Origin: Klenkia taihuensis
Lineage (GTDB): Bacteria; Actinomycetota; Actinomycetes; Mycobacteriales; Geodermatophilaceae
DNA length: 64,000 nucleotides
Assembly: GCF_900112525.1 (NCBI RefSeq)
Contig: NZ_FOMD01000001.1
Span: 310,001 to 374,000 of the forward strand
Reading direction: 5' to 3'
The position numbers were made by a program, and so were the translations under genes. The notes below the pieces were generated by a model. The model was not told the DNA's origin and did not search any database. It saw nothing but the letters and a program-made list of their open reading frames with translations. This document shows, one piece after another, positions 42,221-50,155 of the stretch (positions within the stretch are counted from its first letter, which is position 1; each line of letters starts with the position of its first letter).

Positions 42221-42236
42221 GCATTGCGCGCAATGC
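42221..42236. promoter_or_regulatory. 16-base palindrome upstream of the alcohol dehydrogenase
   Basis: GCATTGCGCGCAATGC is a perfect palindrome in the 95-base gap, 65 bases before the dehydrogenase start. Its position and symmetry suggest an operator for a dimeric regulator. No regulator gene is adjacent. Confidence 0.45.
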
Positions 42237-42301
42237 GCCTGGGTAGGCGGAGGTGGCGCTGCTCCGCGGCGCCCCCCCGAACCCGATCCGAGGAGACACC
42301 T

Positions 42302-43342
42302 GTGCCCACGACCGTGACCGCCCGGGCCACCGCCAGCGCCGGTGGCAGCTTCGAGCGCACCACCATCGAGCGCCGCGACGTCCGGCCGCACGACGTCCGC
42401 ATCGAGATCGCCTACGCCGGCATCTGCCACTCCGACATCCACACCGCCCGCGACGAGTGGGGTGCCGCCAACTACCCGCTGGTGCCCGGCCACGAGATCG
42501 CCGGCACCGTCGCCGAGGTCGGCAGCGAGGTCACCAAGTACAAGGTCGGCGACCGGGTCGGCGTCGGCTGCTTCGTCGACTCCTGCCGCGAGTGCGAGAA
42601 CTGCAAGGCCGGCGAGGAGCAGTACTGCCTGAAGGGCGAGACCGGCACCTACGGCGGCATGCAGGACGGCAAGCCCACCGACGGCGGCTACTCCGAGCAG
42701 ATCGTCGTGGACGAGAACTACGTGCTCGGCATCCCCGAGGGCATCGAGCTCGACGCCGCCGCCCCGCTGCTGTGCGCCGGCATCACCCTGTACTCCCCGC
42801 TCAAGCACTGGGGCGCGGGCCCGGGCAAGAAGGTCGCGATCGTCGGCCTGGGCGGGCTGGGCCACATGGGCGTGAAGATCGCCGCAGCCCTGGGCGCCGA
42901 GGTCACCGTGCTGTCGCAGTCGCTGAAGAAGCAGGAGGACGGGCTCCGCCTGGGTGCGCAGCACTACTACGCCACCAGCGACCCGGAGACCTTCGAGAAG
43001 CTGGCCGGCGAGTTCGACCTGATCGTCAACACCGTCTCGGCCACCCTGGACCTGGACGCCTACCTGGGTCTGCTGCGGGTCAACGGCACCCTGGTCGAGG
43101 TCGGCGCCCCCGAGGAGCCGATGAAGGAGGCCGCGTTCTCCCTCATCCAGAACCGGCGCTCGCTGGCCGGTTCGAAGATCGGCGGCATCCGCGAGACCCA
43201 GGAGATGCTGGACTTCTGCGCCGAGCACGGCCTGGGCGCCGAGGTCGAGGTCATCGGCGGCGACCAGATCGACGAGGCCTACGAGCGGGTCGTCGCCTCC
43301 GACGTCCGCTACCGCTTCGTGATCGACATCGCCCAGCTCTGA
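42302..43342 (+). CDS. Zinc-dependent NAD(P) alcohol dehydrogenase (YahK/cinnamyl type)
   Basis: A 346-residue medium-chain dehydrogenase that reduces aldehydes or oxidises alcohols. Catalytic zinc: Cys42, His64, Glu65 (GHE) and the later Cys of LLCAGIT; structural zinc: Cys95, Cys98, Cys101 and Cys109. GLGGLGHMG is the nucleotide site. The pattern [13 protein letters not shown] places it in the YahK/CAD group, usually NADPH-specific and active on a broad range of aldehydes. GTG start with GAGGAG upstream. A strong terminator hairpin follows. Confidence 0.9.
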   Translation: MPTTVTARATASAGGSFERTTIERRDVRPHDVRIEIAYAGICHSDIHTARDEWGAANYPLVPGHEIAGTVAEVGSEVTKYKVGDRVGVGCFVDSCRECENCKAGEEQYCLKGETGTYGGMQDGKPTDGGYSEQIVVDENYVLGIPEGIELDAAAPLLCAGITLYSPLKHWGAGPGKKVAIVGLGGLGHMGVKIAAALGAEVTVLSQSLKKQEDGLRLGAQHYYATSDPETFEKLAGEFDLIVNTVSATLDLDAYLGLLRVNGTLVEVGAPEEPMKEAAFSLIQNRRSLAGSKIGGIRETQEMLDFCAEHGLGAEVEVIGGDQIDEAYERVVASDVRYRFVIDIAQL

Positions 43343-43350
43343 GCGAGCAC

Positions 43351-43386
43351 CGCGTGCCCCCGACCCGGCCGGGTCGGGGGCACGCG
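43351..43386. terminator. Bidirectional hairpin terminator
   Basis: A perfect 36-base palindrome with CGCGTGCCCCCGACCCGG as one arm sits nine bases after the alcohol dehydrogenase stop and six bases from the convergent ABM monooxygenase stop. It can terminate both transcripts. Confidence 0.8.
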
Positions 43387-43391
43387 TGCGT

Positions 43392-43712
43392 TCAGGCGAC
43401 CTCGAACTCGCCCAGCCGGTCCCAGTGGTCGCCGGGGATCTGCATGTTGCGGATCCGCGGGGTCTCCACCAGGTACTGCGGCAGCTCCTGCTGCGCCTTC
43501 TTGAAGTGCTCACCGGTCACGTGCGCCTCGGCGGCGTCGTCCTGGAAGCCCTCGATCAGCACGTACTCGTTCGGGTCCTCGAGGCTGCGGGACCACTCGA
43601 AGAACAGGTTGCCGGGCTCGGCCCGGGTGGCCTCGGTGAACTCCTTCGAGAGCTCGGGCCACTGGTCGGCGTGCTCGGGCTTCACCGGGAATCGGACGCA
43701 GATGAAGATCAT
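43392..43712 (-). CDS. ABM-family putative quinol monooxygenase
   Basis: A 106-residue protein of the dimeric alpha/beta-barrel antibiotic biosynthesis monooxygenase family (YgiN-like). The pattern FPVKPEHADQWPEL, EPGNLFFEWSRSLEDPNEYVLIEGF and HFKKAQQELP is the whole domain, with nothing missing. Such proteins act without a bound cofactor on quinols, or detoxify reactive compounds. It lies downstream of YaaA (peroxide stress) on the same strand, which fits an oxidative-stress role. Confidence 0.87.
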   Translation of the reverse strand: MIFICVRFPVKPEHADQWPELSKEFTEATRAEPGNLFFEWSRSLEDPNEYVLIEGFQDDAAEAHVTGEHFKKAQQELPQYLVETPRIRNMQIPGDHWDRLGEFEVA

Positions 43713-43755
43713 GCGGGCCAGTCTGGCGCGGTCCTGCCCGGTCCGCGCCCGGGCG

Positions 43756-43776
43756 GCTGTCTCGATATGCGACAGC
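43756..43776. promoter_or_regulatory. Inverted repeat between yaaA and the ABM gene
   Basis: GCTGTC and GACAGC flank nine bases (TCGATATGC). The element begins directly after the yaaA stop and 44 bases before the ABM gene start. It could be a weak terminator or the operator/promoter of the ABM gene; the A+T-rich centre favours the latter. Confidence 0.35.
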
Positions 43777-44526
43777 TCAGGCAGGGACGACGAGGGTCAG
43801 CGCCGAGCCGCCGCGGGCGCGTTCCACGTGGAACCCGCCCCGCCGCAGCAGCGCCACCAGCGCGGTGACGTCGCCGGGCTCGGCGCGGCTGGTCACCAGC
43901 AGTCGGGCCACCCGGCCCTTGTGCGCCTTGTTGAAGTGGCTGACCACCGCCCGCGACCCGTCGGCGCGCTCGCTCACCACGTCCACGGTGACCGCGCCCG
44001 GCACCGGCGCCAGCGCCTGGTAGCTGCCCGACCGCAGGTCGACGACCAGGCCCTCCGTCGCGGCGAGCACGGGCGCGAGCACCGGCTTCCACACCGCCCG
44101 CAGGTTCGGCAGGCCCGGCAGGTGCGAGTGGGCCGACAGCCGGTAGGCCGGGATCGGGTCCCCCGCCCGGACGACCCCGAACAGCGCCGACCCCACCGCC
44201 AGGCGGGCGTCGGCCTTGGCCCGCTGCGCCTTGGTCAGCGTGCCGACGTCGAGGGCGTCGTAGAGCACCCCGGTGTAGCGCTGGACGGCCGGCAGGGTGG
44301 GCGCTGTCCGCAGCGCCGCGTTGCGCTCGACCTCGTCGTCCTGCTTCGGCGAGAGCCCGAGCGCCGACCGGGACGCCGGCACGTCGTCGGCCAGCGCGAC
44401 CAGGGCGTCGACGAGCTGCCCGCGCACCCCGGTCAGCTCCTCGGCGGCGGTCAGCGCAGCCAGGTCCAGCGGCGGGCCCGACCCTCCCGTGTGCTTGGTC
44501 TCCGAGGGCGGCAGCAGGACGAGCAC
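43777..44526 (-). CDS. yaaA: YaaA/DUF328 peroxide stress protein
   Basis: A 249-residue cytoplasmic protein. It starts LVLLPPSETKHTGG as in YaaA, has ALDVGTLTKAQRAKADARLAVGSALFGVVRAGDPIPAYRLS in pieces, and ends with SHFNKAHKGRVARLL, the conserved DNA-binding region. In Escherichia coli YaaA lowers free iron under peroxide stress and binds DNA. A 14-base palindrome like parS lies inside the coding sequence at 43821. It follows the AAA ATPase gene by 11 bases. Confidence 0.9.
   Translation of the reverse strand: MLVLLPPSETKHTGGSGPPLDLAALTAAEELTGVRGQLVDALVALADDVPASRSALGLSPKQDDEVERNAALRTAPTLPAVQRYTGVLYDALDVGTLTKAQRAKADARLAVGSALFGVVRAGDPIPAYRLSAHSHLPGLPNLRAVWKPVLAPVLAATEGLVVDLRSGSYQALAPVPGAVTVDVVSERADGSRAVVSHFNKAHKGRVARLLVTSRAEPGDVTALVALLRRGGFHVERARGGSALTLVVPA
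43821..43834. other. parS-like palindrome inside yaaA
   Basis: GTTCCACGTGGAAC, identical to the core of the site at 8507-8520. Location inside a coding sequence is common for true parS sites. ParB binding is inference from the motif. Confidence 0.4.
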
Positions 44527-44537
44527 GGGGAGCCAGG

Positions 44538-45908
44538 TTACGGCTGCCCCGGTACCCCGAGCAGGGCGCGGGTGACCTCCTGCGTGCTGTCGAGCAGGTC
44601 GTCCAGCGCCCGGCGCAGGTGCTCCCCCGTCACCGTGCCGTCGACCGCCCCGGCCAGCAGCGCCTCCAGCACCGCCCGGCGGACCAGCTCCTTGATGAAC
44701 GACGCCGTCACGCCCGCGCTCGCGGCGACCACGTGGTCGCCGTCGGCGGCGTCGACGGCCAGGCCGCTCCCCCGGCCGTAGACCTCGAGCAGCCGGCGGC
44801 GGGCGTCGGCGTCGGGCAGGCCGATCTCCACCGCGACGTCGACCCGGCCCGGCCGGGCCGCCAGCGCGTGCTCCAGCGCCTCGGCCCGGTTGGTGGTGAG
44901 CACGAACAGCAGGTCGGCGTCGCTGGCCGCGCCGTCCATGGCGTCCAGCAGCTCGAACAGCACCGGCTGCGGGCCGTGGGAGTGCCCGCGGTCCTCGGCC
45001 ACCAGGTCGACGTCCTCCAGGACGACGACGGCGGGCTCCAGGTCGCGGGCCAGCTGGGTCACCGCACCCACCAGGTGCAGCGACCGGCCCGACAGCAGCA
45101 GCACGGTGGCGCCGGGGACGTGCTGCACCACGTAGCGGGTGGTGTGCGTCTTGCCGGTGCCGGGCGGGCCGTAGAGCAGCAGCCCGCGCTTGAGGTGCTG
45201 GCCGGCCGCGCGCAGCGCGTCGCGCTGCTCGGCGATGCCGATGCTGTGCCGCTCGACCCGGGCGAGCACCGCCTCGGGCAGCACGACGTCGGCCCGCTCG
45301 GTGCGCGGCAGCACCGGGAAGAGCACCTCCGTGCCCGCGTTGCTCTGCCGCAGCTCCAGCACCTGACCGCGGTACACGTTGTGCCGGGCCCGCAGCTCGT
45401 CCAGCTCGGCGAGCACCTCCTGCGCCTGGGGGCCGGCCAGCCCGGCCACCTCGACGGTCAGCGTCGGCTCGTGGTGCCGCTCGGGCCCGCGGACCAGCAC
45501 CGCGTAGTCACCCCGGTCGTCGCCGACCAGCAGCAGCGCCGTCCGCCAGACCGCCGTCGTCCGGCCCGGGCCCGAGGGCAGGTCGGCCAGCGGTGGGGCG
45601 GTGCGGCGCAGCGGCGGCAGACCGTCGCCGGACAGCAGCTGGGCCAGCTCGGGGTGCATGTGGTGCGGGGGCACCGAGTAGCCCACCACCTCCACCTCCC
45701 GGTCGGCCGCCCACCGCTCCAGCGCGATCTGCAGGTTGACCTGCTCGAACGGGGCCAGCTCCCGGACCACCACCGGCAGGTCGGCGGCGTCGGCGCCCAG
45801 GTGGCCGCGCAGCGCGGAGGTCACCGGGCCGTCGGCCTGGCCGCTGCCGGCCTCGTGGGCCCAGCTCATGAACCGGGAGAACTGGCGGGCGAACTCGGTG
45901 GGCTCCAC
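44538..45908 (-). CDS. AAA-family ATPase with unknown N-terminal domain
   Basis: A 456-residue ATPase. Residues 1-210 form a domain I do not recognise (DLPVVVRELAPFEQVNLQIALERW). The AAA module follows: LLYGPPGTGKTHTTRY (Walker A), VVVLEDVDLVAED (Walker B), TTNRAEALEHALAARPGR (sensor 1 and arginine finger) and a C-terminal lid. It resembles 26S-protease-regulatory and Cdc48-like actinobacterial ATPases, but no protease or chaperone partner is adjacent. Neighbours are YaaA and the spore photoproduct lyase homologue, all on the minus strand. Confidence 0.82.
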   Translation of the reverse strand: MEPTEFARQFSRFMSWAHEAGSGQADGPVTSALRGHLGADAADLPVVVRELAPFEQVNLQIALERWAADREVEVVGYSVPPHHMHPELAQLLSGDGLPPLRRTAPPLADLPSGPGRTTAVWRTALLLVGDDRGDYAVLVRGPERHHEPTLTVEVAGLAGPQAQEVLAELDELRARHNVYRGQVLELRQSNAGTEVLFPVLPRTERADVVLPEAVLARVERHSIGIAEQRDALRAAGQHLKRGLLLYGPPGTGKTHTTRYVVQHVPGATVLLLSGRSLHLVGAVTQLARDLEPAVVVLEDVDLVAEDRGHSHGPQPVLFELLDAMDGAASDADLLFVLTTNRAEALEHALAARPGRVDVAVEIGLPDADARRRLLEVYGRGSGLAVDAADGDHVVAASAGVTASFIKELVRRAVLEALLAGAVDGTVTGEHLRRALDDLLDSTQEVTRALLGVPGQP

Positions 45909-45930
45909 GCGGCGGAAGATTACTGAACGG

Positions 45931-47010
45931 TCATGTCCAGTACAGGAGGCGAGCGCCCGGCAGCCGCTGGTCCACCGCGTCGGTGAACCAGCCGCGCAGC
46001 TCGGCCATGACCGGCTTCGGGTAGACGTGCTTGACCGCGCCGAACTTGCCGCGCTTCTGGGCGCGCAGGTCCTCGTCCATCTCCAGCTTCGTGCGCGGGT
46101 ACCAGTCCAGCAGCGTGGCCTTGCTGCCCGGCGTGAACCGGTGCGTGATGCACTCGACCGTCAGGTCGGCCCCGGCGGGCAGGACGGCGGCCACGGAGTC
46201 CAGCAGCTCGCCGTACTCGGTGCGCCAGTCTTCCACCGGCATGATCGGCGCGATGGTCAGCCCGACCGGGTAGCCGGCCTCGGCCACCCGGCCCAGCGCT
46301 GCGACCCGGGCGGGCACCGGCGACGTGGCGCCCTCGAACCGTCGGCCGACCGTGGCCGCGTTGACCGAGAAGCGCAGCCGGGTGCGGCCGCGGTGCGGCA
46401 GGTCCAGCAGCGGCTCGACGTCGTCGAACTTGGTGGTCGCCCGCAGCTGCACCGGCCCGGGCCAGTCGTGCGTGCCGACGTGCGTGATCGCCGTGGCCAG
46501 CCCACCGGTGAGGTGCTCGATGGCCAGCGGGTCGGTGTAGCAGGAGGCCTCGAACGTCGTCCCCTCGTGGCCGCGCTCCGCGGTGCCCGAGGTGACCGCC
46601 CCGCGCCCGACGTAGCCGTCCAGCGACGCCAGGACGTCGGGCAGGTCGGCGAACACCCGGGTGATCGGCGGCCCGCTCAGCGACCCGGCCAGGTAGCAGT
46701 ACTGGCAGTGCGCGGGGCAGCCCTCGGCCAGGTCGAACCGCCAGTCCGCCGACGGCGGGATGGGCTGCAGCTTCCGCCGCGACGGCGCGCCCACCACGAC
46801 GGCGAGGGTGTCCTTGGCGGCCATGAACGCGGCCCGGTCGCCGTCCCCGCGCAGGTTGGGCAGCCGGTCACCGGCCAGCACGCGGACGTCGGGGACGCCG
46901 GCGGCCTGCACGCGGTCGAGGACGGCGCGGCCGTACGGGAGGGCGGCGGCGGACGCGGTCACCAGTACGCGGGACGGGGTCCACACGCGGGTGGGAGCAG
47001 CAGTGGTCAT
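45931..47010 (-). CDS. splB: Radical SAM enzyme, spore photoproduct lyase family
   Basis: A 359-residue radical SAM protein. The iron-sulfur ligands are Cys98, Cys102 and Cys105 (CPAHCQYCYL, the C-x3-C-x2-C form), and FEASCYTD carries Cys157 at the place of the hydrogen-donor cysteine (Cys141 of Bacillus SplB). RLRFSVNAATVGRRFEGATS, YPVGLTIAPIM and ITHRFTPGSKATLL match SplB segments, and the chain ends ARLLYWT like the ARIEYFT end of SplB. It is therefore predicted to repair 5-thyminyl-5,6-dihydrothymine in DNA. ATG 47010 is used; an upstream frame is unlike the family. Exonuclease III is a near neighbour. Confidence 0.8.
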   Translation of the reverse strand: MTTAAPTRVWTPSRVLVTASAAALPYGRAVLDRVQAAGVPDVRVLAGDRLPNLRGDGDRAAFMAAKDTLAVVVGAPSRRKLQPIPPSADWRFDLAEGCPAHCQYCYLAGSLSGPPITRVFADLPDVLASLDGYVGRGAVTSGTAERGHEGTTFEASCYTDPLAIEHLTGGLATAITHVGTHDWPGPVQLRATTKFDDVEPLLDLPHRGRTRLRFSVNAATVGRRFEGATSPVPARVAALGRVAEAGYPVGLTIAPIMPVEDWRTEYGELLDSVAAVLPAGADLTVECITHRFTPGSKATLLDWYPRTKLEMDEDLRAQKRGKFGAVKHVYPKPVMAELRGWFTDAVDQRLPGARLLYWT

Positions 47011-47089
47011 CACCAGGGAGAACACCGGCACCGGGGGGTCCGCTTCCCCCTCTGTTGACGAACCGGGCGCCGGCCAGGACCGTCGTCCC

Positions 47090-47470
47090 ATGACGGTGCC
47101 GGCGGTGTCGCGGATGGGTTCGTGGGTGCTCGACCGGCGCGGTCAGGGCCGCGGGGTGCGGATCACCCGGCACCCCGACCTGCACGCCATCAACCTGAGC
47201 GTGTGGCGCGAGAGCGTCTGCGTGGGCACCGTGCACCTGTCCCCCGCCGACGCCGCCGAGGTGGTGCAGGCGCTGACCACCCAGCTCGCCCAGCTCGCGG
47301 TGCCCCCGCCGCCGGTGCCCCCGGTGCGCGCGGTCGACCGGGTCGACGAGCTCGAGGCCCGGATCGCCCAGCTGGAGCAGCAGCGCACCCCGCGGTGGCG
47401 CCGGGCCCTGGACCGGCTCGCCGAGGTCGGCGACGTCCGCCCCTTCGGCAAGGGGGGCGGCGTCCGCTAG
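47090..47470 (+). CDS. Conserved small protein of unknown function
   Basis: A 126-residue protein. Residues 1-65 form a compact domain with Trp12 and a VCVGTVHLSPADAAEVVQAL helix, followed by a Pro-rich linker and a C-terminal coiled coil (VDELEARIAQLEQQ). I do not recognise the family; similar short proteins occur in related actinobacteria by general memory. It is divergent from the photoproduct lyase gene. Its stop overlaps exonuclease III in CTAG. Confidence 0.6.
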   Translation: MTVPAVSRMGSWVLDRRGQGRGVRITRHPDLHAINLSVWRESVCVGTVHLSPADAAEVVQALTTQLAQLAVPPPPVPPVRAVDRVDELEARIAQLEQQRTPRWRRALDRLAEVGDVRPFGKGGGVR

Positions 47471-48264
47471 TCGGCCAGGTACACCAGGACCGGGGCGTGG
47501 TCGGAGGCGCCCTTGCCCTTGCGCTCCTGCCGGTCGATCGAGGCCCCGGTGACCCGGGCGGCCAGCGCCGGTGAGCAGAGCTGGAAGTCGATCCGCATGC
47601 CCTCGCGGCGCGGGAAGCGCAGCTGGGTGTAGTCCCAGTAGGTGAACTCCCCCGGGGTGTGCGGGCGCACCACGTCGGCGAACCCGGCGTCCACCACGGC
47701 GGCGAACGCGGCGCGCTCGGGCGGGCTGACGTGCGTGGAGTGGCTGAAGACCGCCATGTCCCACACGTCGTCGTCCTGCGGGGCGATGTTCCAGTCGCCG
47801 GTCAGCGCGATCTGCGCGCCGGGGTCGGCGGCCAGCCAGCCCGCGGCCGTCGTCCGCAGCGCCTCGAGCCACTCCAGCTTGTAGGCCAGGTGCGGGTCGC
47901 CGAGCTGGCGGCCGTTGGGCACGTACAGCGACCACATGCGCACGCCGCCGCAGGTCGCCCCGATCGCCCGGGCCTCGGGGGCGGGCTCGACGCCCTCCTT
48001 GGACGACCACGACGGCATCCCGTCGAAGCCGACCTGCACGTCCTCGATCCCGACCCGCGAGACGACCGCGACGCCGTTCCACTGCGAGTGGCCGACGTGG
48101 GCGACCTCGTAGCCGATGGCCTCGAAGGGCATGTGCGGGAACTGGTCGTCCCGGCACTTGGTCTCCTGGATGGCCAGCACGTCGACGTCGCTGCGCTCCA
48201 GGAACGCGGTGACCCGGTCGACCCGGGTCCGGACGGAGTTCACGTTCCAGGTCGCCAGGCGCAC
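47467..48264 (-). CDS. xthA: Exodeoxyribonuclease III
   Basis: A 265-residue AP endonuclease and 3' exonuclease. The family landmarks are in order: LATWNVNSVRTRVDRV at the start, IQETKCRDDQFP, ALTGDWNIAPQDDDVWD with the active-site Asp-Asn pair, and the end KGKGASDHAPVLVYLAD with the catalytic Asp-His. It acts in base-excision repair in the cytoplasm. Close to the spore photoproduct lyase gene, the two may serve in genome repair. Confidence 0.93.
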   Translation of the reverse strand: MRLATWNVNSVRTRVDRVTAFLERSDVDVLAIQETKCRDDQFPHMPFEAIGYEVAHVGHSQWNGVAVVSRVGIEDVQVGFDGMPSWSSKEGVEPAPEARAIGATCGGVRMWSLYVPNGRQLGDPHLAYKLEWLEALRTTAAGWLAADPGAQIALTGDWNIAPQDDDVWDMAVFSHSTHVSPPERAAFAAVVDAGFADVVRPHTPGEFTYWDYTQLRFPRREGMRIDFQLCSPALAARVTGASIDRQERKGKGASDHAPVLVYLAD

Positions 48265-48395
48265 GGCACGACCCTAAGGACGACGGAGCCCCGCCGCCGT
48301 CCCGGGGGTTGACCCACCTCGGCGCCCCTTCGTCCGTGCTGTGCCGCGGAGGAACGGGCGGCGGTACGGGTGGGGCCGCGTGGGCGGCGTGCGCC

Positions 48396-49358
48396 TCAGG
48401 CCTGGGAGAGGGGGGCGATCTCGGTGTCCTGCTTGGCCTGCAGGCGGTCGCGCATCCGCTGGCGGGACTCCACGAACTTCGTGGCCTGCGCGTCCAGGCC
48501 GGACATGAACGCGGCCAGCTCCTCGCGCGCCTTCTCCCCCTCCGGCCCGAAGCCGGTGCGGTCGAAGACCTTCCAGTGCCGCAGGATCGGCGCGACGACG
48601 TCGTCGTGGTGCAGCCGCAGGTCGTAGATGCCGGCCTTGGCGATGATCGTGGAGTTCTTCCGGAACCCGGCCATCGTGGCGCCGGGCATCTCGAACCCGA
48701 TGACCTCGTCGGCGATCGCGCGCATGGTCTCGTCGGGGGCGATGTCCAGGGCCGCGGCGACGATGTTCCGGTAGAAGACCATGTGCAGGTTCTCGTCCTT
48801 GGCGATCCGGGCGAGCATCTGGTCGGCGACGGGGTCGTTGGTCGCCTTGCCGGTGTTGCGGTGGCTGACCCGGGTGGCCAGCTCCTGGAAGGACACGTAG
48901 GCCACCGCCTCGAGCGGGGTCTTGTCCCCGGAGTCGTAGCCCGAGGTCATGTAGTCCATCCGGGCCCGCTCCAGCTCGACCGGGTCGACGCCGCGGGTGA
49001 CCACCAGGTAGTCGCGGATGGCGATGCCGTGCCGGTTCTCCTCCGCCGTCCAGCGGCCCACCCAGGTGCCCCAGGCGCCGTCCCGGCTGAACCGGGTGGC
49101 GATCTCCCGGTGGTAGCTGGGGAGGTTGTCCTCGGTGAGCAGGTTGGTGATCATCGCCGCCTTGGCGGTGGCGTCGAGCCGGGACTGCTCGGGCGCCCAG
49201 TCCTCCCCGCCCAGGAAGGCGAAGTCGCGACCCTCGGACCACGGCACGTAGTCGTGCGGGTGCCACTCCTGGGCCATCTTCTCGTGACGGTTCAGGTTCT
49301 CCTCGACGACCGGCTCGAGCTCGGTCAGCAGGGCCGTCGTGGCGGGGGTCCGGGACAC
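48396..49358 (-). CDS. Acyl-ACP desaturase (soluble diiron, DesA type)
   Basis: A 320-residue soluble stearoyl-ACP-type desaturase. The diiron ligands are in EENRH (Glu107, His110) and DENLH (Glu189, His192), with Glu76 in LLTEDNLPSYH and Glu159 in the second helix. It introduces a double bond in fatty acyl chains carried on ACP or CoA. GTG start. Actinobacteria use such enzymes for membrane fluidity. It stands alone between exonuclease III and an acetyltransferase. Confidence 0.88.
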   Translation of the reverse strand: MSRTPATTALLTELEPVVEENLNRHEKMAQEWHPHDYVPWSEGRDFAFLGGEDWAPEQSRLDATAKAAMITNLLTEDNLPSYHREIATRFSRDGAWGTWVGRWTAEENRHGIAIRDYLVVTRGVDPVELERARMDYMTSGYDSGDKTPLEAVAYVSFQELATRVSHRNTGKATNDPVADQMLARIAKDENLHMVFYRNIVAAALDIAPDETMRAIADEVIGFEMPGATMAGFRKNSTIIAKAGIYDLRLHHDDVVAPILRHWKVFDRTGFGPEGEKAREELAAFMSGLDAQATKFVESRQRMRDRLQAKQDTEIAPLSQA

Positions 49359-49429
49359 CGTGCACCTCCAGGGGTGGGGCCGACGGGCCCGACGCTACCC
49401 GGCCCCCGGCTGTGGCACGCTGTTGCCTG

Positions 49430-49981
49430 ATGCTTGCAACAAGGGTGCACGTGCAGCCGGCCGGTCCCGACGACGTCGCCCCCGCGCGGGCGCTGATGCT
49501 GCGGGTGCTGGAGGAGGACCTCGGCTACGGGTTCCGCCCCGAGTGGCACGCCGACGTCGCCGACCCGGCGACGGCCTACCTGCGCACGCCCGGCCAGGTG
49601 CTCCTGCTGGCCCGGGACGACGACGGCGTGCTCATGGGCACCACCGCCGTCCGCACCGGCGGCCCGCGGAGCCCGCAGGTGCTGGTCGACCGGTACGCCG
49701 GCCGGCCGGTCGCGCAGCTGGTGCGGGTGTGGGTGCTCGCCGAGCACCGCCGCCGCGGCGTCGCCCGCGCCCTGGTCACGGCCGCCGCGCGGTGGGCGGT
49801 CACCGAGGGCGGCTACGGCACGCTCTGCCTGCACACCGACACCGCCGTCCCCGGCGCCGAGGCGTTCTGGCGGTCGCTGCCCGTCGTCGAGGTCCTCGAC
49901 GAGCGGGTCCCCGGCGAGCAGCTGCAGACCGTGCACTTCGAGCTGGACACCGCGGCCCTGCTCGGGGCGCCCCGGCCCTGA
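49430..49981 (+). CDS. GNAT-family N-acetyltransferase
   Basis: A 183-residue acetyltransferase. VRVWVLAEHRRRGVARALV is the acetyl-CoA-binding motif A and FWRSLPVVEVLDER the C-terminal part. The fold starts at VHVQPAGPDDVAPARALM. The start is uncertain: ATG 49430 has no clear ribosome site, and GTG 49445 is equally possible. A TGTTGC ... GCAACA repeat lies across the start (49421-49441). The substrate is unknown. Confidence 0.75.
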   Translation: MLATRVHVQPAGPDDVAPARALMLRVLEEDLGYGFRPEWHADVADPATAYLRTPGQVLLLARDDDGVLMGTTAVRTGGPRSPQVLVDRYAGRPVAQLVRVWVLAEHRRRGVARALVTAAARWAVTEGGYGTLCLHTDTAVPGAEAFWRSLPVVEVLDERVPGEQLQTVHFELDTAALLGAPRP

Positions 49982-50155
49982 CGGTCCGTCAGCGGTCGAC
50001 CGTGCTCGGTCCGGGCGCGCTGCCGCCGGGCCGCTGCCGCGTACCGCCGACGGGTGACCTCGCTCGCCCTGGGCGACCCACCCGCCGAACCGGTGCGATC
50101 ATGGGCGAATGCGTCGGAGGGAACCGGAGCGGGGGAAAGGCGTGCGGGTGATCCC

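Noticed and set aside
49421-49441. TGTTGC ... GCAACA repeat across the GNAT start
   Set aside because: Only six bases per arm and the true start codon is unclear; not enough to call an operator.
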